Origin: Massospora cicadina
Lineage: Eukaryota > Entomophthoromycota > Entomophthoromycetes > Entomophthorales > Entomophthoraceae
Length of the DNA: 64,000 nt
Direction of reading: 5' to 3'
Assembly: GCA_022478985.1 (NCBI GenBank)
Contig: JAKSZP010014943.1
Coordinates: forward strand, 1 to 64,000
Below are positions 11,896 to 22,859 of this stretch, piece after piece. Under the pieces are notes generated by a model, which ran no database searches, was not told the DNA's origin, and was given only the letters and a program-made list of their open reading frames with translations. The translations under genes and the position numbers were made by a program. Position 1 is the stretch's first letter; each line of letters begins with the position of its first letter.

Positions 11896-12050
11896 TTACC
11901 CTTTCCTTTTTCCAAAGGAAGGGCTCCACCACTGTGAAACTGCACCAGGGCCACATTTTTGTGTGCCTTGGGTAATTTGATCGCCATGACTGTTGCAACC
12001 TTTTGGAGGGATGGGGCATTGGGGTGAGATTCGTGAAATGCCTCAACTAG
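11896..12050 (-). pseudogene. Element C C-terminal tail of pol
   Basis: The frame after the chromodomain continues, after a one-base shift near 12060, as CMELVEAFHESHPNAPS and runs to the purine tract before the 3' LTR. A His/Glu-rich tail like this after the chromodomain is plausible in chromoviruses. No domain is recognised. Confidence 0.5.
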
Positions 12051-13108
12051 CTCCATGCAGTTAGCGCAATCAAAGCCTTAACCCAACTGTTCTCATAAGC
12101 TGGATACCCTTTCCAAGCCACAAGATACAGTACTGACCGCCAGGATTTGCAGGATGCCAAGATGTTCTCCACCTCAGCTTCCTCCGCATCCTCTATCACA
12201 ATAGGTTCATGTTCCTCAGGGACGATCCCCTTGAATGGGGACAACAGAGACACATGGAAGATGGGATGCTGTTTCCAATGAGCCGGCAGTTTCAACCAAA
12301 AAGCGCCATTGCCCAAGTCTTCCTCCACCAGGTGGGGACACAAACATTTTCTTGCAAACTTTTGGGATGGTACCAGCATCCACAGATGGTGGGTGTCCAA
12401 CATGATGTGAGAGCCCACCATGATATTGTGACCCAGAAGCTGTTTGCAATCCGTGAACCATTTATAATTATCAATAGCCTTTGAGAGGTGCTCCCATACT
12501 AAGTACTGGGTCGACAAAATATTCTCAACGTGATCTGTGGCAGCAGGAACCTTTGGGCGTATACAAGGACTGGCCAAAAAGGAGGGGTTATAACCTAACG
12601 TTGCCTCATAGGGAGAAAATTCCATAGAGGCGTGAGTACCATTGTTATAAGCGAACTGGGCGAGAGGGAGGTCATCAGCCCAAGTATTCTGGGCAGCCAA
12701 AGAGTAACAGCGCAAATACTGTTCCAAAATTTGGTTAACCCTCTCAGTTTGCCTGCCAGACTGGGGGTGGTAAGCAGTGGAGAGATAGAGGGTGATTTTT
12801 AGGATGGATAAAAGCTCATTCCAAAATCGCGTTGTAAATTGGGGTCCATGGTCACTGATGATCTCCTGTTGGAGACCAAACATTGAGAACACATGGCGTA
12901 TGAAGAGCTGAGCAGTCTCTTCAGATGTGATCGCAGAAGTACAGGGAATAAAAAGGGAAAATTTTGTGAAGCGATCAACCACCACCATTACTGCTTTGAA
13001 CCCATTAGAACAGTAGAGTTCAACAATAAAGTCCACAGACACTGACGTCCATGGGCCCTCCGCCTGTTGTAATGGGTGCAGGAGTCCCTTCCTTCCTGAG
13101 CGGTCCAA
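12047..13108 (-). CDS. Element C integrase core plus chromodomain (353-codon open frame)
   Basis: This is the longest uninterrupted pol frame in the window. The catalytic core is intact at motif level: Asp26 (VSVDFIVEL), Asp86 (ISDHGPQF) and Glu122 (QTERVNQ), giving the D,D(35)E spacing of retroviral-type integrases. NQILEQYL and ADDLPLAQFAYNNGTH follow. The GPY/F position reads CPHLVEEDL, so that motif is altered. PAHWKQHPIFHVSLLSPF leads into EEAEVENILAS and a chromodomain (YLVAWKGYPAYENSWVKA). The HHCC zinc finger upstream (13110-13330) is broken by stops, so the element cannot make a complete integrase. In life the protein would insert cDNA into chromatin marked by modified histones. Confidence 0.88.
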   Translation of the reverse strand: MDRSGRKGLLHPLQQAEGPWTSVSVDFIVELYCSNGFKAVMVVVDRFTKFSLFIPCTSAITSEETAQLFIRHVFSMFGLQQEIISDHGPQFTTRFWNELLSILKITLYLSTAYHPQSGRQTERVNQILEQYLRCYSLAAQNTWADDLPLAQFAYNNGTHASMEFSPYEATLGYNPSFLASPCIRPKVPAATDHVENILSTQYLVWEHLSKAIDNYKWFTDCKQLLGHNIMVGSHIMLDTHHLWMLVPSQKFARKCLCPHLVEEDLGNGAFWLKLPAHWKQHPIFHVSLLSPFKGIVPEEHEPIVIEDAEEAEVENILASCKSWRSVLYLVAWKGYPAYENSWVKALIALTAWS

Positions 13109-13109
13109 C

Positions 13110-14131
13110 TTTGCCTAAGCACAGGTAATGCAATCAGCAATCCAAATAGGAACTTCCTTTGTCAAGCCTTCCCAGTTATAGGTTCACTTAATCAGTTTAA
13201 TGAATTTTTTGTTGCCTGGATGGCCGATTGTGGGAGGGTCATGATGTGCACAAAATACCGCAGCTCAGAAAAGAGGGGGAACCCAAATTCGTGACCTAAA
13301 ATAGATGAGTCCCTCCACCAAGGAGTACAGAGAGTGTTTATGATTTTGAAGGGTCAATTGCTCAAATAACTCCGCCCCTTTGGGGAAGGTCATTTGACTG
13401 GCTAAGACCTGAGCAACAAGTGGGTGTCAGGGGGAAAGGGCAGCGGAAGAGATGATGGGGGGAACAATTGACAAAATCTGGGCAGCTGGAATAACAGTAA
13501 TGAGATCCACTTCTTCCAAATCCGTGGGACAGTGAGTGGGGTTTCAGCTGAGGAAATCAGGAAGTACGTTAAGCGCACCTTTTACAAATTCATATTTGAA
13601 ATTGAAACTGCACAGGTCCTGATAGTTTTGTGCTTGCCAGTGTGCCAAAAATTGGATTTACGAAAATACAAGAGAGCCTGGTGATCCGTGAAGACTGTTA
13701 ACTCATGTTGAGCACCCTGTAACAGGTACCTCCAATGAGTTAATGCCCATGCTATGGCTGCCAACTCCTTGTCATAGATGGCTTAAGACTGCTCCGTAGA
13801 GGTAAACTTTCAGGAAAAATAAGTGACCAGATGTTCCAAGCCATTGTGCTCTTGGAGCAACACTGCCCCCACTGCTACTGAGGAGGCATCACATGCAATG
13901 ATATACAGCTTGGCAGGATCTGTATGTTTCAAAATGGGAGGAAATAAAAATCACCTCTTTGATTGATTCGAATGCTTGTTAGCATTTGGGCATCCAGAGA
14001 AATGGTACGTTCTTTCCTGTAAGGGGGTGGAGCGGGGCAGCAGGCTGGGAAAGTGCCAGAAAATTTTTTAGGAAAATGATGGTTCCCAAGAAACTCCATA
14101 ATTGTTTTTTAGGTTGTCAGGTTGGCCATTC
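13110..14131 (-). pseudogene. Element C RNase H and integrase zinc-finger region (decayed)
   Basis: Minus-strand translation shows RNase H pieces at 13960-13580, including MAAIAWALTHWRYLLQGAQHELTVFTDHQALLYF and NMNL/FVKGALNVLPDF-like ends. The spacer and a degraded HHCC finger follow at 13330-13110 (FGFPLFSELRYFVHIMTLPQSAIQATKN). Several stops and frameshifts separate this from the open RT and integrase frames on either side, so the polyprotein is broken here. Confidence 0.72.
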
Positions 14132-15103
14132 TCAGATAGCATCTAACTTATTGAGAGGAATTGCGTAACCATCTTTAAAAATGAGGTTCCTAAGAAAGGT
14201 AACCTCCTCCTTATAGAACTCACATTTGGAAGGCTTAACAAATAAGTCTGCCTTATGCAAGGTGGCCATGACCACTTCCAAGTCAATAGCGTGCTGTTCG
14301 GGAGTTGGGGAGTGAACCAGAATATCATCAATATATGCAACCGCGCAAGTAAACTGGAGGTCACCCTGTACATTGTCAGTCATAAGTTGAAATGTAGAAG
14401 GATCATTCTTCAACCCAAAAGGCATTACGCGGAATTGGAAATTGCCTCGCTTTGTCTGGATCACTGTTAACCACTCTTGCCCTTTCATTACCCAAATCTG
14501 GTTAAAAGCATTGACGAGATCCAGCTTGGAGAACACCCAAGATTTGGCGATTACTTGGCTTATCATCTGCTCTAAGTGCAGGGGGTAGGGATCAGAAACA
14601 GTTGTTTTGTTTAAGTGTCCATAGTCCATGCAGGGACGGAAGGAACCATTGGCTATTTTAGCAAAGATGATGTGAGACGCAACTGGTGATGTCTCCTTAA
14701 ACAACCATCCTTTTTTCAACATATCATCCAACCAATTGTTGAGTGCGACCTCCTCCTCTGCTGTGTGGTGATACAACGGGAAGTTGATATTCACCAAATC
14801 CACCGTTGTACTAAATCCACAGTTGAATCTAGTGTGAGGAGGCAGACGATCTGCCTTTTCAGAATTGAAAATGCTTTGATAACGCATTAAACTTTCTGGA
14901 AAATCAGATGGTATGCCCGCAGGAGAGACAAGGGAGGTGATAGAACTATGACCTTGAGTTTCCTTAAGAGTGTCAATCAGGGGAAATTCACCCTCCAGTT
15001 GATCATTAACGAATGACAGCATGTTAGACTCCAGGTGGATCTTGACATGTTGCCAGCGCCACCATCTCACTCCCAAGATCACCAGAAACACCAAGTTTGG
15101 CAT
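14132..15103 (-). CDS. Element C reverse transcriptase (323-codon open frame)
   Basis: The frame opens with the protease-RT linker (NLVFLVILGVRWWRWQHVKIHLESN). It then shows the RT fingers and palm of the Ty3/gypsy type: GWLFKETSPVAS, FRPCMDYGHLNKTTVSDPYPL, VFSKLDLVNAFNQI, FRVMPFGLKNDPSTFQ and the catalytic box YIDDILVHS near 14320-14340. It ends in the thumb segment CEFYKEEVTFLRNLIFKDGYAI. Both aspartates of YIDD and the upstream KLD are present, so this domain looks catalytically plausible. Flanking frames are broken, so a full pol is not made. It is the best template for comparing the homologous but decayed B and D RTs. Confidence 0.88.
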   Translation of the reverse strand: MPNLVFLVILGVRWWRWQHVKIHLESNMLSFVNDQLEGEFPLIDTLKETQGHSSITSLVSPAGIPSDFPESLMRYQSIFNSEKADRLPPHTRFNCGFSTTVDLVNINFPLYHHTAEEEVALNNWLDDMLKKGWLFKETSPVASHIIFAKIANGSFRPCMDYGHLNKTTVSDPYPLHLEQMISQVIAKSWVFSKLDLVNAFNQIWVMKGQEWLTVIQTKRGNFQFRVMPFGLKNDPSTFQLMTDNVQGDLQFTCAVAYIDDILVHSPTPEQHAIDLEVVMATLHKADLFVKPSKCEFYKEEVTFLRNLIFKDGYAIPLNKLDAI

Positions 15104-15235
15104 AGTAGCAAATTAATTGCAGAAGCTGAACTGGTGTATTGAGAATGTAAATGGCTGGCGAACTAGGTATGAGGTTTGGGAGGCTGATGATGCAACCATC
15201 ACTGAAGGGCCTGCATCCAGGTCGAGTTCCAATTG

Positions 15236-15615
15236 TTAAGCCAGTTCAACACTCATAAAATTGCCTGCAGCTCCGGTATCCACCAGGGCCTCAAATGAGA
15301 CATGATGATGGGACCTGACACTAATCTTCATGGGTAATAAGAAGTAAGCAAAGTTATATTTATTGATAGTTGTGGATGAATCCAGTGATAATGAAGAGAT
15401 GCTAGTGGGGTCAGGGGAAACTGCTAGGTTCATAGGGGGGTAAACTCGTTGCAAGTCGGAATGTCAGATCCTACTGACATAGGCAAAACAGCCGCGGCAA
15501 CAAAGGGATGGTGATTTGAAGTTTTGAGTGGAATTGGGCTATTATAGACAGGGAAAATATTTATCACAACCTGGTTCAGTTGGAAAGGAGGGGCCATTGC
15601 TATGCCAATATCCAC
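15236..15615 (-). pseudogene. Element C protease with short leader
   Basis: The frame 15454-15236 encodes FEALVDTGAAGNFMSVELA, a retropepsin active site with intact DTGA. A further 61-codon piece (15615-15430) in another frame precedes it and ends only about 40 bases from the 5' LTR at 15657. There is thus about 200 bases between the LTR and the protease, with no room for a normal gag. The family usually carries gag here, so C is either gag-less or relies on protein supplied elsewhere. Confidence 0.72.
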
Positions 15616-15656
15616 GAGAGAGGCAGAAATGGTTATGAATTATGGTTGGTTGATTA

Positions 15657-16812
15657 TGTCAGGCAAACAGCAAGTAAAAATTGGACTGGCCTGCAAGCCT
15701 AGGTGCCAGAGCACCTGAACAGCAAATCAGAATTCCAAAGGCACTACTGCTGGTATGACAGATATGAAACTGGAAAGGAGTTTTGCCAATAACTGCCGGA
15801 GAGCCAGAATCTCATACAGGCACATAATAGTATACCAGATGGATATGGCCATTAACCCCAAGGGATGTGTGAGTGTTGGTGGAAAAGGCTGTTTATTTTT
15901 CAACATAAAAAAACTAAATTTCGGGGTAGGTTTTTAATGGAAAATTTAAGGAAGAAAAATTGACCAACAATTTTCTCAGTGAGATGCGACTGATTAAATA
16001 GTGGTTGATTGGAGAGGAAACAAGCCATGATTGGGTCCCTCAAGTTTGACCTAACTGGCGAATTATTCAGGAATGGGGACAGATAAGTTCACTGGGAACT
16101 GACATTAGAGGATTTGTGGCAGGCCAAGTCACTGTCAGTTCAACCTTGTATGCCTGAACTGAGACTCAACTGCATTTCTAGCGGTTGGCATGACAGCATC
16201 TAGCCTGATGAGCAACAGGAATCCCCCAAGGCCACCCCTCGTAGGGGCAGTCCCAATTGGTTGGGAATGTGTTTGGAATGCCCAACCCGCCCATGCCCAG
16301 TCGCTGGGCCATTTGTTCAGTTAAAAGCATTTTGTCAGCTGCAATGCCCGATTGGCTGAAAGGGAGCTTTAAACTATCACCAATGGTGTCCAATGCTGCT
16401 ACCTGCATGTTGGGGATGATCCCCAACAATTTTGGGAGGGAGTTAATTTTGATGATCGAGGTGTTGATAGAATTAAAACTGTCAGCGATTCTGGCTGATG
16501 AGTCAATCTTCATTCTTTTTGACTATGTGTGTCCCAATCATTGGGCTTGTTTCCACTTGTTTTCAGACTTATTGGCTTCATTTTGGCAATCTCAGCGCAG
16601 ATTTCCCTGATCAGGTGTACAAGTTCAGGCGAGGTGAATGTGGGCTCTGGAGAGGGATCCAAAGAGGGAGAGCTGTTACCCAGCGCTCTTCTACCACGTG
16701 GGCAAGATCAACCTGGGTGATGAGGGGTACAGCCACCCTCTTTGGAGCCTTTTCACTTGGAAATGGGAAGAGGGCCAAATTGACACACGGGGGATGTTCC
16801 CCTGGACTTACA
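15657..16812 (-). repeat. Element C 5' LTR (1156 bp)
   Basis: The plus-strand ends TGTCAGG and ACTTACA match the copy at 10740-11895 in position and length. The sequence after 16812 is AACAG (16813-16817), identical to the five bases before 10740. It carries the partner copy of the LTR-internal ORF (16513-16178 open, with the upstream part in another frame at 16829-16611). Confidence 0.92.
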
Positions 16813-16829
16813 AACAGATGCCAAATCAA
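16178..16829 (-). pseudogene. Sense-strand ORF inside the C 5' LTR (unknown product)
   Basis: Two overlapping open pieces, 16829-16611 (RVAVPLITQVDLAHVVEERWVTALPLWIP) and 16513-16178 (MKIDSSARIADSFNSINTSIIKIN, then LPKLLGIIPNMQVAALD), reconstruct the same frame as in the other LTR apart from a one-base difference near 16648. Each LTR carries its own frameshift at a different place. No known domain is recognised. Confidence 0.35.
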
Positions 16830-17617
16830 CTGGGTGCAGGTAGGTTGGGCATCCTTAACTCATTCCCAACCTCTAGGGATCGCCCCTACATGGGGTGGCC
16901 TTGGGAGGTTCAAGTTGCCCATTGGGTGAGACTCCATCACTCTAACTGTTGAAACTGTGATAAAGCCATAATATAGGCATCTCTGAATGAACTGATAGTA
17001 GCTTAACCCACCTCCAACTCTTTCAAATTTAGGCTCAAAATTAAGTTCATTTCCCCCCTCGCTCAAAGTTTGCAAGGTTAGGTCAAATCTCAAGGGCCCT
17101 GATCCCATGATTTTCTAAGCTATACCCCATATTGATCATCTATTTAAGCAGTCATAACACACTGAGGAGATTGATTGGTGATTCTCTTTATTTAATTTTA
17201 ATAAAAATCTTCCCACACTCGATTTATCAATTAAAGTTCTAAATTTTTTTTCTAAATCCTCAGTGACATCTGCAATGTGGATCAGTGGACCACATATTCA
17301 ATGGGTCCAGTCATATTCTCAACAATTATTTTTACAACAGCCACTTGGGCCTATCATGCCAAGGACATTATGTCTAAATTACTGGTCTTGGAGCTCCTTA
17401 CGTTCAGGCCCATTGGCCCTGAGGCTGCAACAGCTAGGTTCTTCAACAAATTATTTTTCTTATTGGCAGATCGTTGGCTCCCTGATGCTACCTATCTCCC
17501 AGCTTACTATAGCATCAATTGAGCGGCAATGCCCCCTGGCATTATGGCTTTCCTTTTGGTTTATTCTGCATCTTGACTGGCAGGACAGTCTAAACTTTAT
17601 CTGCCGTCTCCCTGACA
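16813..17617 (+). repeat. Element B 3' LTR, right part after element C
   Basis: After the AACAG duplicate at 16813-16817, the B LTR resumes (ATGCCAAATCAACTGGG) exactly where the B 5' LTR continues near 5395, and runs to CCCTGACA at 17617. The sequence after 17617 returns to the RT frame of element D. The flanks of element B are CTGGA (4780-4784) and ATGGC (17618-17622). Both differ by one base from CTGGC, the plausible original 5-bp target duplication. Confidence 0.88.
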
Positions 17618-18480
17618 ATGGCCCTCTGCTACCTAAATTTGATTAGTGGCGTTCACAAGGTTAAGCTTGGAAGCATATAGGATTTGGCAATCTCCTGGCT
17701 GATTTTTTTAAGGCTAGCAGATACTGATTATGCACTTTAATATTGTTCAAATGGCTGAAGTCCACGCAAGGGCAAAAAGTACCATCAGCTTTTGAGCAAA
17801 TACATTGGGGGTAGCGAAAGGAGAGGATTTCTAAGATAGCCACCCCTTCTGGAGCATATCATCCAGACACACCTCCAAGGCCTTATCTTCTTGCTCTGTA
17901 TAGTGGTACAGAGGTCAGTTAATAATAAATTAAGTTCCTTGTAGGATGGAAGGCCAAATTATATATAAAAGGTAAAGGAAGGTGAGTTGGCTTTTTCCAT
18001 GTTGAAATGTCACTATACTGCAACAACCCAGAAGGGAGATCAGTGGGTAAATTATTGAGAGAAGGAGTTGCAGAGATATAATCCACCAATTGGTAGAAGA
18101 GAATGAATAATGAGCAGGAACTAGCCACATGCGTAGATGTTCTCAAAGTAGAAGAAGTTAACTCCAGGTTGATACTTACTTGTTGATGACGCCACCAAAC
18201 TACCCAAAGAATGATTGGAAGCAACAAATCTGGCACCTTGGTAAACCGGGAACAAAAGCTAAACTTATGCACAGAGAATTTTACAGGAGGCCTTACCGCA
18301 TAACACATCATAGGGGCTGAAGAAGCGCCCAATACCAAAGATCCTACATCAAAATCTCAATCTGGATAATGAGCCACTTTAAAACTCATAAAATTCGAAG
18401 CTGCTCCTGTATCCAAGTGAGCCTCAACAGATATCCTATGGATCCCAACTACATTTTAACAGGCAATAAAAAGTAAATAT
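17618..18480 (-). pseudogene. Element D, 5' half (protease and RT N-terminus)
   Basis: On the minus strand a protease active site reads DTGAASNFMSF near 18410-18380. The protease-RT linker follows (LLLPIILWVVWWRHQQVSINLE in the frame 18338-17919). RT fingers appear at 17843-17661 (CSKADGTFCPCVDFSHLNNIKVHNQYLL), then IAKSYMLPSLTL with the relic of KLDLVNAFNQI next to 17618. The rest of the RT continues at 4784 downward. Stops and shifts are frequent. Confidence 0.75.
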
Positions 18481-19156
18481 GGTCTTGTTTATTTGCAACG
18501 TCATGGGAAATAACTGGTGTGAGGGGGAAACCATCAGGATAGCCTCTGGACTAGACTCAAGGGGAGGAACTGTTAATCCTGCTATAATATTACTCCACCT
18601 CTGCCTTTTGTGCATCAAACAACACATTATCACCAGATTTAGAACCATATGGCTCTTAGAGGCGTCAGAATCAGCTGAAGGGTTACTTCACCAAAGCGTA
18701 TCACTAAGGCCCCATGGGAGAGTGAAACAGGAGCTGGAACAAACAACACACCAACGCTTGTAACCCATCAAAGCTGGATATGGTGTGGGGAGACAAATGA
18801 GATGAACACTTTTGTACCTGAGTAAAATATACACCAAGATGATATGGGTCATAAGATAACCCTTAACCGTGGCATGGAAGCTTTGATTTAGAAATGAGAT
18901 ATTACCCCATAAACCAACATGCTGACCAGGAGTTGAACCTTCTGCATATAGAATTGAGATGACACATCACACCACCTAGAAAGGAAAGTGGAGAAGGATA
19001 AAAGTTGGTGTTGCTCCATTATGCAAAAAGCTTGCTGATATTAATAAGAATGTACTGCTACTCAGGATGAGTTACCATCCACAGCAACAGCAAGAATACC
19101 GCTGGTAAAGCCTTCTAACCTGCTTGGTGCAGGATGAGAAGGAAAATTAGTAACAC
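18481..19156. other. Probable D leader and unassigned sequence
   Basis: The stretch 18481-18770 extends the D protease frames (70-codon minus ORF 18648-18436) into a short leader. For 18770-19156 I see no gene. It may contain the 5' LTR of D cut by element E at 19157, but I found no matching LTR copy to prove it. Confidence 0.35.
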
Positions 19157-19820
19157 TGTGATGGATTGGGGCCAGCCTGATCTGCACATTGACCTCATAA
19201 ATATAGTTTTGGATTCACATGCAAATTCAGAGGTTGAGTTTGAAGGGTTAGGCCAATCAATAAACAATTGGAGTCAGAAATCATAGGTAAGGATTTGGGG
19301 ATTTGAGAATGAAGGCTAATCTAGCAAATCAAATAACCGGTGTCTTGAATCCTCTGAATTTTAAAAATTTGGATATGAGACTTTCATGAGCAACGATTTT
19401 GATGTCACTTGAAAACTTAATATATGATTTTAATTATTTGAACCATTAGGATGCTTTAAAATGAGGAAATTGCAACTGTAGTAACTTATATTTCTCGTAA
19501 AAATCACATTAAAGTTCTCAGTGTTATTGCTTTCCTGAAAATTCAGTGTAAAAATTTTATATAAGAGAATAATATTCAAAATCAGCCAGAACAATGAGCT
19601 CTAATAGTGAGCTGGGCCAAACATTGGCTTCATTTGCGGTATTATCATAAAGCCAGACTTTGCTGCTTGCCTGCAGCATTGCTGGTACCTTGGTCCACAA
19701 ATACGTTGCAAACTCTGGTAATGGCGCTTGGGTTCAGGTGGTAATTCTCTGCTGGATTGTCAGTCATGTGGTCAGTAACATGGCTTGTGCTTCCCAACTC
19801 CTTCATTGCATATTGGCACA
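19157..19820 (+). repeat. Element E 5' LTR (664 bp)
   Basis: The LTR starts TGTGATGGATTGGGG and ends TATTGGCACA. It pairs with 24101-24764, also 664 bases, with matching starts (CAGCCTGATC-GCACATTGACCTCATAAATATAG) and ends. The bases before it (AACAC) and after the 3' LTR (AACCG) agree at only three of five positions, so the target duplication is not confirmed. Confidence 0.9.
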
Positions 19821-19879
19821 AAACCTGTGCATAACATAAAACAAAACTCAAATACCTTTCTCTTCATCTTGTGGGGCCC

Positions 19880-20800
19880 CAGGAGGAAGTGGTGGTTACC
19901 AACGAAGAGGAATGGAACTGACATCTCTTGACTGTGGTTATGGTAGGGTTCTCATTGGTATTTTTGCTACAAAAAGTGGGACGATTATGGGGAGTGGCAA
20001 CTCCACAATCCATAGTGTCCAGGAAAAACCCAAATCACCCAATGGTCAAGTGGTATTGTCCATGGAGGCGTTAAACAAACTACCAAGTCATTGCACATAT
20101 CTGCTTCCAGGCACGGTTGGTGCAGGCAACAGGGGGGTATCCCCTCTTGTGCTCCAACTAGCCCAGTTGGTGAAAGCATTACCCCCAGAGTTGGCGGGAT
20201 GGTTACAGGAACTTATTGAGGAACAGGAGAGTATGCCAAATTTTTGGAGGAGTGTGTGGAGTTGATCAATCGGGTGGCATGTCCAGATGAGGCAAAAGAT
20301 GAGGCATGGTTGGCACTATTAACTGTTAGCCAGGGTCATTTCTCAGTAGAATAATATGCGCAGGTTTTCCATCCACTGGAAAAGGCAGCCCAGGTTACGG
20401 ATTACCAACCCTCATGAATGTTTTGCCAGGGGCTGCAGGAATATTTTCCGGCATCTTTGGCAGCAGCAAAGGTCCAGGCTACGCTGGGGGAGGAAGTGGT
20501 TTTAGAAGTTCAAGTTGAAAAGCAATCAGCACTGGCTTGGGACCGGCGTGAGGGATCAATGTAACCAGGAAAGGGACAGTCCCCAGTAAGTGGTCATTCC
20601 ACTCAAGGGGGTGGCACCCAGCCCCAAGAAACTTTGGAAATGTACAAGTGGAAGGGCGCCAAGGAAATGAATAGGAAGCAGGTAAGTCAGTGAGCCATGA
20701 ATAGGGGAAGGGGAATATGCCTAAATTTTCATAAGCCAATTTGCAATTGAAAGACTCATTCAAAAATAAATCGCCTTCTTCATTTTACTCTTGATTGTTT
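19880..20800 (+). pseudogene. Element E gag region
   Basis: The 117-codon frame 19912-20265 ends in VLQLAQLVKALPPELAGWLQELIEEQE. Continuing segments in other frames run to about 20530, before the protease. Position between LTR and protease, a helical Leu/Glu-rich composition and length of about 300 codons fit a Ty3/gypsy gag. I see no clear CCHC knuckle. Stops near 20265 and later break it. Confidence 0.5.
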
Positions 20801-21000
20801 ATCCCCATAGAGTTGCGCATGGATGGCGGAATGGAAGGGGCAATGGCCCTGGTAGATACTGGGGCTGAAGAAAACTACATTAAACTTGCATTGGCAGAGA
20901 TCCTGAAGTTGCAGGTGCAGAGGGGACCAGAGGTGGTATTTGCTGATGCATCATGTAGGGCATCATTAGTGTGAGTGAGCCCTTTGGTGAAGGTATAGCA
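20801..21000 (+). pseudogene. Element E protease
   Basis: The frame at 20817-20970 reads MDGGMEGAMALVDTGAEENYIKLALAEILKLQVQ. The DTGAEENYI motif is an intact retropepsin active site. A stop follows near 20972. It lies in the expected place between gag and RT of the same element. Confidence 0.75.
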
Positions 21001-21299
21001 GGAACTATTCGGGTTCTAGGCGCGATTTTGTGTGATTGAAAACCTGGCCCATCAAGTAGTGATTGGGATATGGTGGTGACATCAGTTCAAATCCCAGATC
21101 AATGTTATTTCCAGTACTGTAACCTTGAACCCAATGATGGTTCCACCAATTAAGTAGAGGCTGTTGGTGGGAAACCAGGAGTTAGATGAGCATAGAACCC
21201 TAGGGGCCATCCAGGAAAAGTCTTACCAGCAGAATACCGAGATTTTGTGTGGTATTTGGTCCAAAAAGGAATTCACCGTTCTCTCCCACATGGCTATTT

Positions 21300-22120
21300 A
21301 CATTCTCTTTTTGGTTTAAAGAAGGGTCAGAACTTCCCCATGGATGCCCAATCTATACGTTGAATGAATGAGCTAAAGCTGCATTGGAGGTCCATGTAAA
21401 TTTAATGTTAAATGAAAGATTGATAAAACCACTAAAATCAGCTGTGGTATCTCCAGTGTTGCTGGTGCCCAAGGCAAGCGGAGAATTATGGCCATTCGTG
21501 GACTATTGGAGATTAAATGCAGTCATGGAGCTGGATCCTTACCTGATGTCATCAATAGAAGATATCCTTCTGATGGTCACATGATGCAACATTTTCACCA
21601 AGCTTAATCTGGTGGATGCATTCAATCAGGTACCCATGATGCCGGAGCACCAAAGGTACATGGCATTAATGTGCCACCTTGGAATGTTCCAATACCGAGT
21701 TATGCCATTTAGGATGCGCAATGCCCTGGCAGTATTCCAAAAAATGATCAACTAAGTACTCAGTCAGTTGATTGTATGGTGTTGCATCGCTTATATGGAT
21801 GACATCCTGGTGTCTTCACATTTCAAGGAAGCACATGTACGTGATGTGTGGGAGCTCCTGAAGGCATTGTATGGGGTAGTACTATGGCTGAAGCCCTCAA
21901 AATGCGAGTTTAACTAGGAGTTAGTTAAGTTCCTGGGGAATGTGGTATTTGGGAAAGGCCTGGGGAATGCCCAGATAAGATATAGGTGGTGCGCGCATGG
22001 AAGGCACCAATGGATCAGAGAGGTGTAAGAAGTTTTTCTGGGGATGGTAAATTTTCTTAGGCGGTTCATCAAGAATCTATCAAAGTTAGCCTTGCCACTT
22101 ATACGATTAATGCAAGATGT
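21300..22120 (+). pseudogene. Element E reverse transcriptase
   Basis: A 66-codon frame at 21384-21584 carries the fingers (ERLIKPLKSAVVSPVLLVPKASGELWPFVDYWRLNAV). After two stops come FTKLNLVDAFNQV, FQYRVMPFRMRNALAVFQ and the catalytic YMDDILVSS near 21795-21820. SKCEFN and VKFLGNVVFGKGL complete the thumb. The catalytic box is intact but at least four stops interrupt the frame. Confidence 0.82.
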
Positions 22121-22720
22121 GCCATTCATATGGGGGAAGAAGAGGAGCGGACATTCAACCTGCTGAAAGAGAAGCTCATTTTGGCGCTGGTACTTGCCCA
22201 TCCAGATCCTGAGAAACCTTTTATGGTTGTTATAGATGCCTCAAATTTCGCTGTGGGAGCAGTACTCTTACAGAAGGGGGAAGATGGGTTGGAGCACCCA
22301 GTGTTATTTCAGCTGAAAAATAATTCCAGCATAAATAAATTACCCAATATATGACAAGGAGCTACTGGCGGTGGTCACAGCGCTGCAGGAGTGGCAGCAC
22401 CACTTGTTGTATGCTTATAATCCTATTGTATTATGGACAGACCATCAGGCATTGGAGTATTAATGAGAGCCCAGTAAAATGAATCAGCGCCAAGCCAGGT
22501 GGCACATGGAGATGGTTCAGTATGACTTCCGAGTAGAATATCATCTGAAAGCAGTTAACACCATCACAAATTGGTTGAGCTGGGATGCAGGGCTAGCATA
22601 TGAGAAGGCTAAGTTGGAGAAGTATAACACATTAACCATGTTCCAGGCAGACCAATTTGCCATGATGGTGAGTGAGGAGGATGAACTGGAGGGGGAGATC
22701 TGAAGGAAGCAAAGGAGGTC
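22120..22720 (+). pseudogene. Element E RNase H
   Basis: The frame 22130-22354 includes FMVVIDASNFAVGAVLLQKGEDGLEHPV, the start of Ty3/gypsy RNase H with the first catalytic Asp (IDAS). After a frame change come YDKELLAVVTALQEWQHHL and WTDHQALEY, and the 22479-22703 frame continues ARWHMEMVQYDFRVEYHLKAVNTITNWLS. The domain order agrees with the flanking RT and integrase. Confidence 0.78.
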
Positions 22721-22859
22721 ATCATTTGGTCATCAGTTATGGGCGTAAACGGCAGAGGGCCAACAGCACAGCCATCATCATACATATTGGAAGAAAAATG
22801 GAATTATATATCATGACTCACAGATATGAGTTCCAAACCCATCACTGCAGTGGGAAGGT

